Source: a virus
Strand: one strand, 5' to 3'
IMG/VR virus record: IMGVR_UViG_3300024264_000097
Location: 1 to 34,709 of that record
Length of the DNA: 34,709 nucleotides
Shown here: positions 7,263 to 18,300 of the stretch, piece by piece
Layout of the letters: the number at the start of each line of letters is the position of its first letter
How positions within the stretch are numbered: position 1 is the stretch's first letter
Made by a program: the position numbers and the translations under genes
Notes under the pieces: model-generated
Seen by the model: the letters and a program-made list of their open reading frames with translations, nothing else
What the model was told of the DNA's origin: nothing
Databases searched by the model: none

Positions 7263-9518
7263 TTACGGAGACTCTCCGTTTGGTCCTGTAGCTGTTACTT
7301 GCCATTCATTTACGCCCAAAACTTCAACTACTTTAAAAAATCTTTTTACCCTTGTTGACGTTGCAGTTGGTGTTGCACCGTCATCTGCTTTTAATACTAC
7401 ATCGCCATCTGACGACCCTGTAAAACCAATGTTAGTTACTACTTGTTGATTCGGTGAACCACCACTTGTTGGTGTTACTCCGTAAGGTTCAACTGTATTT
7501 AGGTCTGAAAAGTCAACGCCAATATCAGTATAATCAATAGTGTCTTCAACATTAATATTAGATACTTCACCTCTTAACTTAGTAGTATGTACTCTTGCAT
7601 ATGTGTTTGCACGTTTTTCTACTGCTGGATGTAAAAAATTAATTATATCAAGTAACTGTGCATCAACTGAGCCAAAACCTGGTTGCGGCATGTCTGTTAT
7701 ATCTAGTGCAAGTGCTACGGTTGCACTTTCCATTTGTGTATCTACATAATTTTTATTTGCTGCATCACTTAATGCACCTGTAGTATAATCAGTAGTAGCA
7801 ACACCTGTAATTTTTACATCAGAACCACCATTCTTAACTGTAATAGTACCAGAACTATCAAGCACAAGTCCTGAGCTAGTTACAATGCTTGGACTTCCAC
7901 TAAGTTCATCTATTAACATTGAATTATGCACACGAAGTCTGTCCATAATACCAACGTCTCTAATGCCTAACGCTGTTTCAATTGCAGTTCCTAATTCATG
8001 ATATGTTTGACCACTATTTTCTTGAATCATAGTAACATCATTAATCTTATATGCTTTACCATCTACAAGATTTACGTTATCATTAAACTCCCAGTTAGTT
8101 CCGTATGACTGATCATTAATCCATAAAATTGTTTTATCATTACCTGTCCCGCCGTCGGCTAGACCTTTTACTCTAATTCCTGCACCGTCTGCTGTAGTAT
8201 TGTTACGCTGTGATACACTAACAGCATTAACTGCTGTTACGCCGTCATTTTGGATTAGTACTGTTGTATCAGGTAATGTAAACGCATATCCGCCCGTTAT
8301 AAACGATCCATTAGTAGGTTCTAATTTAATTGTTAATCTATCTTCTGAAATTGATTTAAACGTACCTGTTGCGTTTGACGTACCTTGAGTAATTACGGTT
8401 CCAACTGCTATTGATAATGCCTGTGCAGGATCAATTGCTGAATTAAGTGTTATAATAGTATCAGCATGACCTAATTCAATGTTGAAATCATCTACTGATA
8501 GTGTAGTTGATTCGATTACTGTATTACTACCTAAAACAGTAAGATTACCTTTAATTAATGCATCGCCGTTTACATCAAGAGTAGCTTCAGGCAGTGCGTC
8601 AGTATCTAAATTAATTCCAAAACTTTTATTTTGAGGATTAATTACTAATGCATCATAGTCTGTATCACCAAATAGTCTAACTCTAAACTGATCGTTTGAT
8701 TGTGTATTTTGTAAGATTGTACTAGTAGCAGATATAGTCATTCTAAATTCGCCGGAATTACCAATCGTTAATCCGCCACTATTGTTAATTTGCAAAGTTC
8801 CAGTTGTTTTATCGTTTTGGTCGTTCTTTAAAAATTGTCCTGCTGTTTTCTTAACTCTTAACCCTGTATCTGGATCAATTTCGTCTGTAACTAATGCTTC
8901 AGTTGATTCTGATATACCGTAAAATAAGAAGTTATTTCTATCAACAACATTAATACCTTGTTTAACTTCGCCAACTATTTGTAATAACGATTGTTCTTCA
9001 ATTGTAGGAGTATATGTTTCATTACTAATAAATGCAACTAAGGCTTCGCCAACATACATTTTTAGAATAGTATGGTCAACAGCTGATTTATCAGTTACTG
9101 TATCTACTTGCCAACCTGATAATCCTTGACTATTTTCAAAAACTGGACCAACTAATACTAAATCAGTGCCGTCATAAAAGTAAAGTTGATTACTTCCGTT
9201 GTTAATCCAGATATCACCAGCTACCATGTCTGGACGTTGACTTGCAACTATAGCACCATTTGATTTAAAACCTGTACCGTCATAAACTTTTAATCTACCT
9301 TCACTTCGATCATACCAAAGTTGTCCTGTAATTGGTGTAGTTGGCGCTCCTGCAGATGAAAAGTTTTCAAGCAGTTTAATTAAATTTTCATTAAACGCTT
9401 CGCCAAAGCCTACATAGTTTCTTCCTATAAGTGTTAAATCACAAGAAGTAGTATCTATTTGGCCATCAACTAATTCAGTAAGCAGTGTTCCGTCTGTTTT
9501 ATTAAGTTTGTAAGCCAT
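7263..9518 (-). CDS. Tail-fibre-like protein B (751 aa), paralogue with shared N-terminus
   Basis: Residues 1-~205 are paralogous to the N-termini of the neighbouring fibre proteins: LTLIGRNYVGFGEAFNENL, PITGQLWYD, LKVYDG, GDIWINN, LVLVGP and VKQGINVV appear in the same order. Around 290-350 there is a FGINLDT...EATLDVNGDALIKGNL segment, a shaft motif also present in fibre A. The remainder is beta-rich with no recognised enzymatic domain. The last ~60 residues form a distinct tip containing a YGVTPTSGGSP stretch. The ATG overlaps the stop of fibre A (TAATG, one shared base) and AGGAG lies about 10 bases upstream, so coupled translation is likely. It is followed by a 58-base gap with a promoter for fibre C. 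It is likely a structural fibre; its specific location on the baseplate is unknown. Confidence 0.8.
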   Translation of the reverse strand: MAYKLNKTDGTLLTELVDGQIDTTSCDLTLIGRNYVGFGEAFNENLIKLLENFSSAGAPTTPITGQLWYDRSEGRLKVYDGTGFKSNGAIVASQRPDMVAGDIWINNGSNQLYFYDGTDLVLVGPVFENSQGLSGWQVDTVTDKSAVDHTILKMYVGEALVAFISNETYTPTIEEQSLLQIVGEVKQGINVVDRNNFLFYGISESTEALVTDEIDPDTGLRVKKTAGQFLKNDQNDKTTGTLQINNSGGLTIGNSGEFRMTISATSTILQNTQSNDQFRVRLFGDTDYDALVINPQNKSFGINLDTDALPEATLDVNGDALIKGNLTVLGSNTVIESTTLSVDDFNIELGHADTIITLNSAIDPAQALSIAVGTVITQGTSNATGTFKSISEDRLTIKLEPTNGSFITGGYAFTLPDTTVLIQNDGVTAVNAVSVSQRNNTTADGAGIRVKGLADGGTGNDKTILWINDQSYGTNWEFNDNVNLVDGKAYKINDVTMIQENSGQTYHELGTAIETALGIRDVGIMDRLRVHNSMLIDELSGSPSIVTSSGLVLDSSGTITVKNGGSDVKITGVATTDYTTGALSDAANKNYVDTQMESATVALALDITDMPQPGFGSVDAQLLDIINFLHPAVEKRANTYARVHTTKLRGEVSNINVEDTIDYTDIGVDFSDLNTVEPYGVTPTSGGSPNQQVVTNIGFTGSSDGDVVLKADDGATPTATSTRVKRFFKVVEVLGVNEWQVTATGPNGESP

Positions 9519-11677
9519 TACTCTTGTTCTCCTGCGTAGATTATATAGTTAAGCGTCAAGAATGGATTTAAAATATCAATTTGTTGCCCAATTGATGTGC
9601 CGTCTGCTAGTATGCCACCGGATCCTTCATATAATGCACCGGTACCAGTACCAGTTAAATCTTCGACGCCAATAGTATGTGTTCTATTTAAATTCTCAAC
9701 TGCTGCTGTTGGACTTATTGCATAAAATTGAGAACCAGTAGGATCATTTCTATCATTTATTAAGTCATGTTCGTGTTCCGGCAAGTGTCTTAGTTCAATA
9801 GTAGTTTTGTCTACACCAGCCGAGCCGCCATGCAAGTCAGCAGCACTATCTGTTGTAACATTAGCTGCGCCAGCTCTGCCCATACTATCGTTACCCAACG
9901 GAAATCTACCTCTTAAATCTGGTACAGCAAAAAATTCATCCGGATTATTTGGCTGTAATCCATCTACAACTGCTTTAGATTTAAAGCTATATTGCACACG
10001 TGACCAAAGAGTTGGATAAGATGACTTTAAGTAAGTTGATCCGTCACATATTAACCAACCATCTCCTAACGGACTATCAATTGTAGGGTCATCTAATATA
10101 CCAGCATATGGCATAATTGTACCAATTGGTACAATTGCTTTAATTCCGCCTAATATTCTGTCTCTTGGCATTTTATAAAGACTGCCACTTTTATTAACTA
10201 GAAACTCATCAGTTGCTTCAGAAGCAACCGGAACTCCCGGAGTTCCAACAACACCTGATTGATTACCAATAAAGCCTGGATCAATAGTAGTATTAAATGT
10301 TACAGTGCCTTGCTGTCCGTCAAATTCAACATTATTAGCAGCAATATCACCTGCTACTTGGAATACTGTCGGTGATGAAAGTCTATTTGCTAAGCCTGAA
10401 CGTCCTGAAACGTTACCTTGTACATCTCCACGTAAACTTCCTACAAATTCAGTAGCATACATAGCACTAAACACTTTATCAGGCTGTCCGATTGATCTTA
10501 AATTATGTGAGTCTGGTAACAAAGCTGCCGAAACCGGATTCACTGATCCAGTGTCTGGATTAATAAGATTAGCTTTACCAACAATAAGTGGACCGTCTAT
10601 ATCTGCATGGCCGCCTACATATAAATTTTTAGCAATTCCAGCGCCACCGCTAGTAACAATACTTCCACTACTAACACCGCTGCTGTCTGTAAGACTAGTA
10701 ACTTTTAATTGTGTATCAGTTTGTATTGTTCCAACGACATCTAATTCTTTTTGTGGACTAGGATTGTTAATGCCTACTTTTTCGGTACTATCAACTGTTA
10801 TTACAGTAGTTGTTGTACCTGCATTATTCATTCTTATTTGTAAGTTAGAACCGCTTATATCGTGCTGTAAGACGCCCGCAGTACCGTCTATTTGCAGTTT
10901 TAGTTCATTACTAATACCAACACTAACCCCTGCTACATTCTTAATTTTAAGCGGTGCATTTGCGATATTTTCTGCATCTTTGCGCATCACATTTGCTGCT
11001 GTAATAACAGGTTGTCCTGGAATAAACAAGTTTAATGACTTTTCTGATATTCCGTTAAATTGTGGTATGCCGTCACCTTCAATATTACTCGATGAAAGAT
11101 TAATGCCTGGACGTATTCCGTCTATAAAACCATCTATTGCTGCTTTTGGTGTAAATGCTTCTCCAGATACAACCGCAACTGGTTTTCCTTTTACTTCAAC
11201 AAATATAACATTATAATCGTTATTATCAATTGCTGTTATTGTGCTAGGCCTAGTACCTGTTTCTAATCCTTCTGCAAATTCTGGTCCAACTAATACCCAA
11301 CCCGAACCTGCAAATAAGTATAATTGCTGATTATCTGTATCTACCCAAAGATCACCAATAACTGAATTTGCTGCATCTGGTGCTAAATTAGCTTTCTTTA
11401 ATCCGCCTGCTGCTACCCAAGTTGTTCCGTCCCATAGTTTTAACTGATCTACTCCTGGAGTATTGTCATACCATAGTTGGCCTTCTACAGGATTTACTGG
11501 TTGTACTGAGTTAGCAAAATTTTCTAATAAGTGCAAAAAGTTTTCTGCAATACTAGATCCGTATGCAGTAGTATTTCTACCTGGAATATTTAACGAAGTT
11601 TCTTGGTTAATAGTGTTATCCTCAATAACAATACTACCCTTGTTTACAAAATCTGAATATCTAATAGTATATGCCAT
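9518..11677 (-). CDS. Fibre protein A with phage tail-collar domain (719 aa, gp12-like tip)
   Basis: The N-terminal ~200 residues share the paralogous attachment region of the other two fibres (LNIPGRNTTAYGSSIAENFL, P-V-E-G-Q-L-W-Y-D, GDLWVDT, WVLVGP, RPGINLS). A shaft segment near 300-370 contains VGINNPSPQKELDVVGTI. Residues ~510-640 are a tail-collar domain (PF07484 type): P-I-G-T-I-M-P-Y-A-G, then GWLICDGSTY, PDLRGRFPLG and a histidine pair region LRHLPEHEHDL. In T4 the collar-type fold is found in the short tail fibre gp12, where the HxH motif binds metal. The C-terminus ends FLTLNYIIYAGEQE, also typical. So this is the best candidate for the short-fibre function here. The ATG follows the 206-residue gene by two bases and is preceded by GAGG. 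It overlaps fibre B by one base. Confidence 0.88.
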   Translation of the reverse strand: MAYTIRYSDFVNKGSIVIEDNTINQETSLNIPGRNTTAYGSSIAENFLHLLENFANSVQPVNPVEGQLWYDNTPGVDQLKLWDGTTWVAAGGLKKANLAPDAANSVIGDLWVDTDNQQLYLFAGSGWVLVGPEFAEGLETGTRPSTITAIDNNDYNVIFVEVKGKPVAVVSGEAFTPKAAIDGFIDGIRPGINLSSSNIEGDGIPQFNGISEKSLNLFIPGQPVITAANVMRKDAENIANAPLKIKNVAGVSVGISNELKLQIDGTAGVLQHDISGSNLQIRMNNAGTTTTVITVDSTEKVGINNPSPQKELDVVGTIQTDTQLKVTSLTDSSGVSSGSIVTSGGAGIAKNLYVGGHADIDGPLIVGKANLINPDTGSVNPVSAALLPDSHNLRSIGQPDKVFSAMYATEFVGSLRGDVQGNVSGRSGLANRLSSPTVFQVAGDIAANNVEFDGQQGTVTFNTTIDPGFIGNQSGVVGTPGVPVASEATDEFLVNKSGSLYKMPRDRILGGIKAIVPIGTIMPYAGILDDPTIDSPLGDGWLICDGSTYLKSSYPTLWSRVQYSFKSKAVVDGLQPNNPDEFFAVPDLRGRFPLGNDSMGRAGAANVTTDSAADLHGGSAGVDKTTIELRHLPEHEHDLINDRNDPTGSQFYAISPTAAVENLNRTHTIGVEDLTGTGTGALYEGSGGILADGTSIGQQIDILNPFLTLNYIIYAGEQE

Positions 11678-11679
11678 TG

Positions 11680-12300
11680 TTACGCCTCATTAAATCCAGT
11701 TAAACTTTGGACCCTTACAGTATAATCAATTTGTATAAGTCTATTAAGTGATTTTTGCACAGGGTGGAAAATAACATGTGTTAGTAATCTACCATCAGTG
11801 CCACTTGCTCCAGAACTAATTAATCCTAGCTCGTCAAATACATATAAATTTTCTGTATTTGTAGCGGTATCAAATGCATCTTGGCCACTTGGTTCACCGT
11901 AATCTAACAAACAACTTATAAGTATGTCTGTGTAGTTTGTACCACTTACATGTCGTGTTTCTATTTTATTTCTTACTGGGTCTGTATTATTACTTGCTTG
12001 GTCGTCTACCACTTTAGCAAATGTTTGATTATACAAACTTGCGTTTGTACCAGTACTGTTTGGCGTTAAGTATGTAATAATACCAGTTGGGTCAACTGAT
12101 GTACCTCCATTACCAAATGCCATTTTATATATTGGTCCTTGTCCTGCGTTTCCTAAAGACTCTGCAAGTGCTATACTCATATTTTCATAGTGTATAGCAT
12201 TACGCTTGTCGATAAGAATTTCTCCACTCTCAGGATCATGGATCTTAATATGTCCTTGGAGTAGTACTCCGTTTAAATCATTAAATGTATCTGTTGTCAT
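11680..12300 (-). CDS. Putative virion structural protein (206 aa)
   Basis: The protein begins MTTDTFNDLNGV and is beta-rich, with no signal peptide or membrane segment. The segment GHIKIHDPESGEILIDKRNA (about 16-35) and the following NAIHYENMSIALAESL form a conserved-looking N-terminal unit. A FGNGGTS loop near 68 and a C-terminal segment FHPVQKSLNRLIQIDYTVRV look like strands of a jelly-roll or baseplate accessory fold. I associate it with uncharacterised structural proteins of marine T4-like phages. Its position between the giant protein and the fibres suggests a fibre adaptor (a role taken by gp9/gp11 in T4), but no homology to these is visible by eye. AGGAAG at 12306-12311 precedes the ATG, and a late-type promoter lies just upstream at 12317-12326. 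Confidence 0.75.
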   Translation of the reverse strand: MTTDTFNDLNGVLLQGHIKIHDPESGEILIDKRNAIHYENMSIALAESLGNAGQGPIYKMAFGNGGTSVDPTGIITYLTPNSTGTNASLYNQTFAKVVDDQASNNTDPVRNKIETRHVSGTNYTDILISCLLDYGEPSGQDAFDTATNTENLYVFDELGLISSGASGTDGRLLTHVIFHPVQKSLNRLIQIDYTVRVQSLTGFNEA

Positions 12301-12316
12301 TATATCTTCCTGCTAG

Positions 12317-12326
12317 TGTATTTATT
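12317..12326 (-). promoter_or_regulatory. T4-like late promoter before the 206-aa gene
   Basis: On the - strand this reads AATAAATACA. It overlaps the stop codon of the giant gene (12322-12324) and lies about 18 bases before the ATG at 12300. It is close to the GATAAATACT elements found at 2554 and 7242. It would allow the small protein and fibres A and B to be made independently of the 16.8 kb message. Confidence 0.6.
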
Positions 12327-15300
12327 CGGGTAAGCCAGTTGTTGCTCCGCGGATGAATTGCGCTATTGGATTCTGCGAATACCTCAACTGCTCTCCTGGA
12401 CTTTGCCATGTTTTTCCTAATTTTCTTACTATTAATATTCTACTATTTGCTTCTGGTGTATCTACAAGGCTTACTGTAGCAACATTGTTGTCTATAGTAA
12501 GGGTAAATTCTGCATCTAAAACAATATCGCCACCTGGACTATTTTGATCAATTAGACCAGTTACCAAGTTGCCATCTGCATCAGTTTCTTGGAACTGATA
12601 TGCTGTAATTGCATTTTTACGCAATCTTCTGCCACCTACAAATATTTCTAATTCGTTTACACCATTAGTTGGCATCCAGTCTAGTAATATTTGCGTTGAC
12701 TCGTCATCAAGTGCGATAGTTGAAACCATTTGATCTTTATAAGGAATAGTTTCTTTATCGCTTTGATCCATACACTCAGTCCCTGCTTCGTATATTGTAC
12801 GAGCACCAGTACCCAATGTACTTCTACGTAATTGCGAAAGTACATTACCGTCTACTTGGAAATATTCAATTCTTTCGCCTTCTACAAAAAGCACACCCGG
12901 ATTGTTTTTAGCAACATCAGGAATAGTAATATCTGATGCATCTGCTAATACAATTTCTTTATCAGTTACATTTAAGTCTTGTAACAATGTATAAACATTA
13001 TCTTTATTTAATCGTTTGTAGTGAGTTCTATTTAACATATCTTTAAACATTCTAAATCCAAACTTCTCATTTGATTTAGGTGCTGCAAAATGTATTACTT
13101 GAACTATATCGTTTGCTACTAATGGTCTAGTTATTTGTATATAGCTATCTAATTTAACTAGCTTGTAATCACGATTTGGTGTTAATAATATACCATTTAG
13201 CACTACCCAAACATATGCAGTATCTAACGCCGGTGATCTTAATTTAATTAATCCTTTACCACGCCTATGTGCTTCGTAATAATCATTATCGCCAACAGTT
13301 AGTACACTTCTAGATACTGTAGTTTTTGTTTCCATTTGTATATCTTGTATTTCATGTCTAGAAAATGTAAACACATCAATAGTTGCATCTTGTGCTGGAA
13401 TACTTTCTAGTACAATCGAGTCGCCAGCTTCAATTAGGTCTACATCTTGTATTCTAGTTGAAATTGCATTACTAGTTTGACCTTCAACTGGTATTGTGTC
13501 GTCAGCGTCAGCTAGTTGTTCTAACCCAGGAAGTGTTCCTATAATAGTTAAGACATTCGAACTATAAGATTTTACAGTTGCAGTAAATTGCGTACTGTCA
13601 GGATATCCTATTGTTACTTGTTCGCCTTCAGTAAATGTACCGGTAACTTGTGTTATTACTAATCTAGTATTTTTAGCAAAACTATATTCAGCAGTTGAAG
13701 GAATAACTATTTCTAAATCGTCACCTGTTTCACCTACGTTATCAAATAATACAACTTGACTATTACCAAAATCCCAGTTATAATCTATTAAGAATTTTAA
13801 TTTTCTGCCGTTTATATAAACATCTACTTGATCTGGTGCAAGTGTACTTCCTGGATACTGCGCACGATCTAATGGATATTCTCTAGTTGATGAAATATAC
13901 CATTGCTGTGTGTATCCTGGATATAAAATAGTATCGTCTACCTTAACAATAACATTGTGACTTAACGGTAATCTTGTTGAAGGTTCAGGTGATAAATTAA
14001 ATCCAACTGTACTTCCGTCACCTATATATCTATTTACAGTTGCTTCACTATATCTTTGTACTGTTGACTCATTAGTATCATATAATGCATAATATATGAA
14101 TGCATTTTCTTCTGGTGAAGTTACAAACTCTAGTCCAACTAATCCTTGAAGATCGCCATAAGTGCTGTCTGTTTCAAAAATAGCTACTTGAGACTTTAAT
14201 CCGTTTACTGTTATATACGATTGTAATCCTTCTCTGTACACAGATTTTGTAACAAATATACGAGTAGTTCCGTCACCTGTAAAGTTGTCTATATCAAGTA
14301 TTCTTTCTCCATTTCCAGCCATTGACGAAATATTAACTATATCGCCTGCACTTAATGGAGTATTTAATGTTATAGATTTATTAAAGTAATCAATTTCGTA
14401 CTGAGTTTCAGTTAACAGTGTTCCGTTAATTTTTACAAACAACGAATAAATGTTATGTGGTAGAATACTTAGATCAAACTCTGTTTGTGAATCTGTAGAT
14501 GTATAATTTCGTGTACTAATTAAACTGCCGCCGTCTGCAACTCTGTCATACACTTTTAAGTCCAATGTGTCATGCAGCTGACCTGGAACTAATTCTTCTG
14601 GACCTTTTGATGTTGTTGGTGTAACAAATCCGTCGCCATCAAGGTTTATACTACCTGCATCAAGTCCTGTTGCAGTGCCGTATTGTAAATTTCCGCCTTC
14701 AAGTAAAGTATCAAATCCTGATCCACTTGGTAGGAAACTACCGTCACTTGTTGATTTTCTAATAGTAACTGTTGGATTAATTGATGTTCCTGCTACTGCT
14801 GGGGTTCCGTCTACTACTATATCAACTACATATCCTGATGCTCCTGCTAAACTTGGATCGTCTTGTGCTGGTGTATTACCGTCACCAAATATACTATTAA
14901 TAGTTGCCAACGAAGGCTTACTAATAACCGGAGCAATGTATGTATTAAAGAACGCATAACTTATTGGAAGTGTTGCTTGGATTTGTGCTGGTGTACGTAC
15001 ATCATCTGCCCATTCAGGATCAAGACTGTTGCCGTCCCATAGCCCAGTATAATCAAACATAGCAAAGTTTAACAAATACATATATTCTTTTGCTGCTACT
15101 TCAAATGCATCTGCATCTGTTTTCCAAGCATTTAAAGGAGTTTGATAACCTATTGGTTCCCACTTGCCTGCGTCAAATGCTTCTTCCATTGCTGCATACA
15201 AAGGACCAGTTGCCCAATCTGCACTAATGTATGAATACAGTTTTATATCGTCTGTTAGACCGTGCATATGTAGTGTGTGGAATACGTGTTCAATAACTTC

Positions 15301-18300
15301 TTGTGCGTCAATCTCACCATCGCCGTAGCCATCGCCGGTTGAGTTTAAGTACCAAACCATATCATTAGCAACGTGTGAATCAAACAATGGAGTTAAGTTC
15401 CAACTAATAACACCTGCGTCAGTTAGGAAGTTTGGAGTATACTCTGCTCCTGAGCCTCTTGCTACTCGTTGTAGTGTTGGTAATCCTTCGTGCCAAGTTC
15501 CTGCATCACCACTTAATGTTTTAATTAAGTTTCTTTGGAATGCTTCGTTAATACCTGCGCCATTTGGATCTAAGAATAATTCAAACATACGTGCTACTTT
15601 TTCTAGCCACGCATCTGGAACTGCTGTTTGTCCGCCTACTGTGCCGGCGCCCATAATTCTTACACCGTTAGTTGTAACTTCACGTTTGAAGAAATCACTA
15701 CCATCGCCTGTAACATTACTAATTGCTCCGTTGTTGTATTCTGCATCTGCCGGTAACCCAGCAACTTCTGGTGTTCCTCCTGATTGGAAATAATCTTCCC
15801 ATTCGTCAACATTTTCAATGTTAATTTTGTAAACAGGTAACCCGCTTGCATCTGTAGTTACTTCGTATTCGTCGCTCTCAGTACTAAGTGATTTCATTAT
15901 TGCATTTGGATTACCAAGAGCAAGTACCGTTGAACCATCATCTGCTAGATAAGTTTTTGTACTACCGTCATAATTTATATCGTCAACTCTTGTAGCATTT
16001 AGATATACGTTATAAGTTGTATCTACTTCTAAAGGTTTAGATAATGTAAACGATGTTTGTATGCCAGTAGTAGTAAAACTTTCATCATCAAAGTTTTCAT
16101 CATAGTTATCCCATTCAGTAGTGTACCAAGGACGACTATCGTAACCTAAATCTTGACCAAATTCAAACGAACGTACTTCTACGCCACCGTAATCAACTCC
16201 GTCCATTAACTGTCCTAAGTCTTTACCGTACTGTCCTGTTTCAGGATTATATAATAAATTAATTCTGTCAGCAGCTGAAAGAAGCTCGTAACTCTTATTA
16301 TATGTTACTGCAATAGTAGTGCCAGCAACACGAGACCTTTCAAGAGTTATGTAACCATATTCACTTGTATGCGTTTCTCCAGAAGCCTTTATACTTTCAT
16401 TATTATATGAATATTCACTGTCAAGTGCTTCAACACCATCAATGACTACACTTACATTTGCCTTAGTTAAGTCTAGCGGCCACTTCAATTGGATTTTTAA
16501 TTCAGTACCAGTGCTTATAAATGTTTCGGTTTCTTTTAGATTTAGAGTTTCAAAATTAGGAGTAATTCTGTCAAACTTTTGTTTAACATTAATTGTTCTA
16601 ATTTTCTTATTACCTAAAACAATACTAACTCTTGGTTGTGTTCCGTCTTCTGATTGTGTTCCTTCAATGTTAACAGTAGGAATACTAGTATACCCACTTC
16701 CTTGATTATTTACTAGGATACTTTTTACTTGTCCACTACCTATAAATGCCGTAGCAGTTGCACCAGTGCCACCACCGCCTGAAATTATTACTGACGGAAC
16801 TTCAGTATAGCCGCTTCCGCCGCTTTCAATTAATATTTCAGTAACACTATATGTAAAATTATCAATCCAATTCTTTTGCGGGAATTCATTTACATCAAAA
16901 TTAATATCTGATAATACTCCATCATTGATTGTAACTTTTGGTGAAATAATCTCACCACGTTGCGGATCATAAAATGGTGACAAATCAAAATCTGTTACAA
17001 CACTTTGAGTATTATCTAATTTATCGTATGCTGATAGATATTCTCTAATTTTAGTTTTATAAGGTTTAACTTCTTCAACATATGCTTCGAAACTAGGTAA
17101 ATTATCATTTTGGAATGTAGTTTTTTCTTTTAGTTCGCCAACATTATGTTTTGCTTTTATAAAACTTGTTTTAAATACCCAATCAGCATAATTTTGTTCT
17201 GATAATACGTAACGCAAACTTGCAAATAATAATTGATTATATTCATTTGCTAATTCATCTATGAATAATTCATCTCTAATTGTTTCTAATATTTTACGTA
17301 ATTCAATTGAACAGTCGTTATCAGTATCATAAAGTTTATTTACAATTTCAATAGTTCCGTTTTGTCTACCTATAGTTTTATAACCTGTAGTATAATCCGG
17401 TGTATCAATGTTTACTATTTTTTCTAATAATATCCAGCCGCCGCTACCGACATCACTAACTTTAGATATATCACCGATATTATCATCAATAATATTTAAT
17501 TGGTAAAAATCATCAATTAAGAAATCAATTGCAGTAAGAGAACTAAATCCATCAGCATACCAGTCTACATAATTCCAATAATCTTGTACATTGTATGATT
17601 GCTGACTTGATATTGACCAAGTTCTAGTATTATCGTCCCAAGCATAAATTGACCATGCTCCGCCTATTGTACTATCAGCACGTACTAGCGTACTAAGTGG
17701 TCTAACAGAAAGTGTTAAATCATCTTTATAATAAGTACCGCCGTTAATTACATCAACACTTGTAATAATGCCAAGTGTATTGATATTAGCACGTAATTCT
17801 AATCCACTTCCGGTACCAGTAGATATAATTTTTGGTGGTATTTTATATCCACGTCCTGGATTTATTAAATTTACACCTGTTACTGTGCCATCAACTAATA
17901 CTGGTTCTAGTATTGCTTGTGTTGCTCTAACTGTACCAACTAAACGTAATTCTTCATCAATGTCTATTGCACTATCATATAGTCCAGATAACGTTGACGG
18001 TAAAGGCTCTGAATCAGTTAATTTTGTAAGATTAAGATTATCAACAGCAAGTTCATTTATAAGAACTCTATTCACTCTTTCAATAAATTGTTTTAATGCT
18101 TCCTGTCTATTAATAAACCAACTTTGTCTAGGTCTGTTTTGATTACCATACTTTTGCTTTACACTCAAACTGGAGTCAGGAACTTCTCTACCATATTTGT
18201 CTGCTCCAATTAAACTATCAAACCATTTTTCTTCAATTACATCTTTAGGTCGACTTGTTTCTAACCCATCAGTAATAATTTGATACTCAGTATGAATATT

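Noticed and set aside
10305-11216. 303-residue open frame on the + strand, antisense to fibre A
   Set aside because: It is antisense to a well-supported fibre gene, its composition (Pro, Ser, Leu, Thr, Ile) is what the reverse of a Gly/Asn/Asp/Val-rich fibre gene gives, and no ribosome site precedes it.
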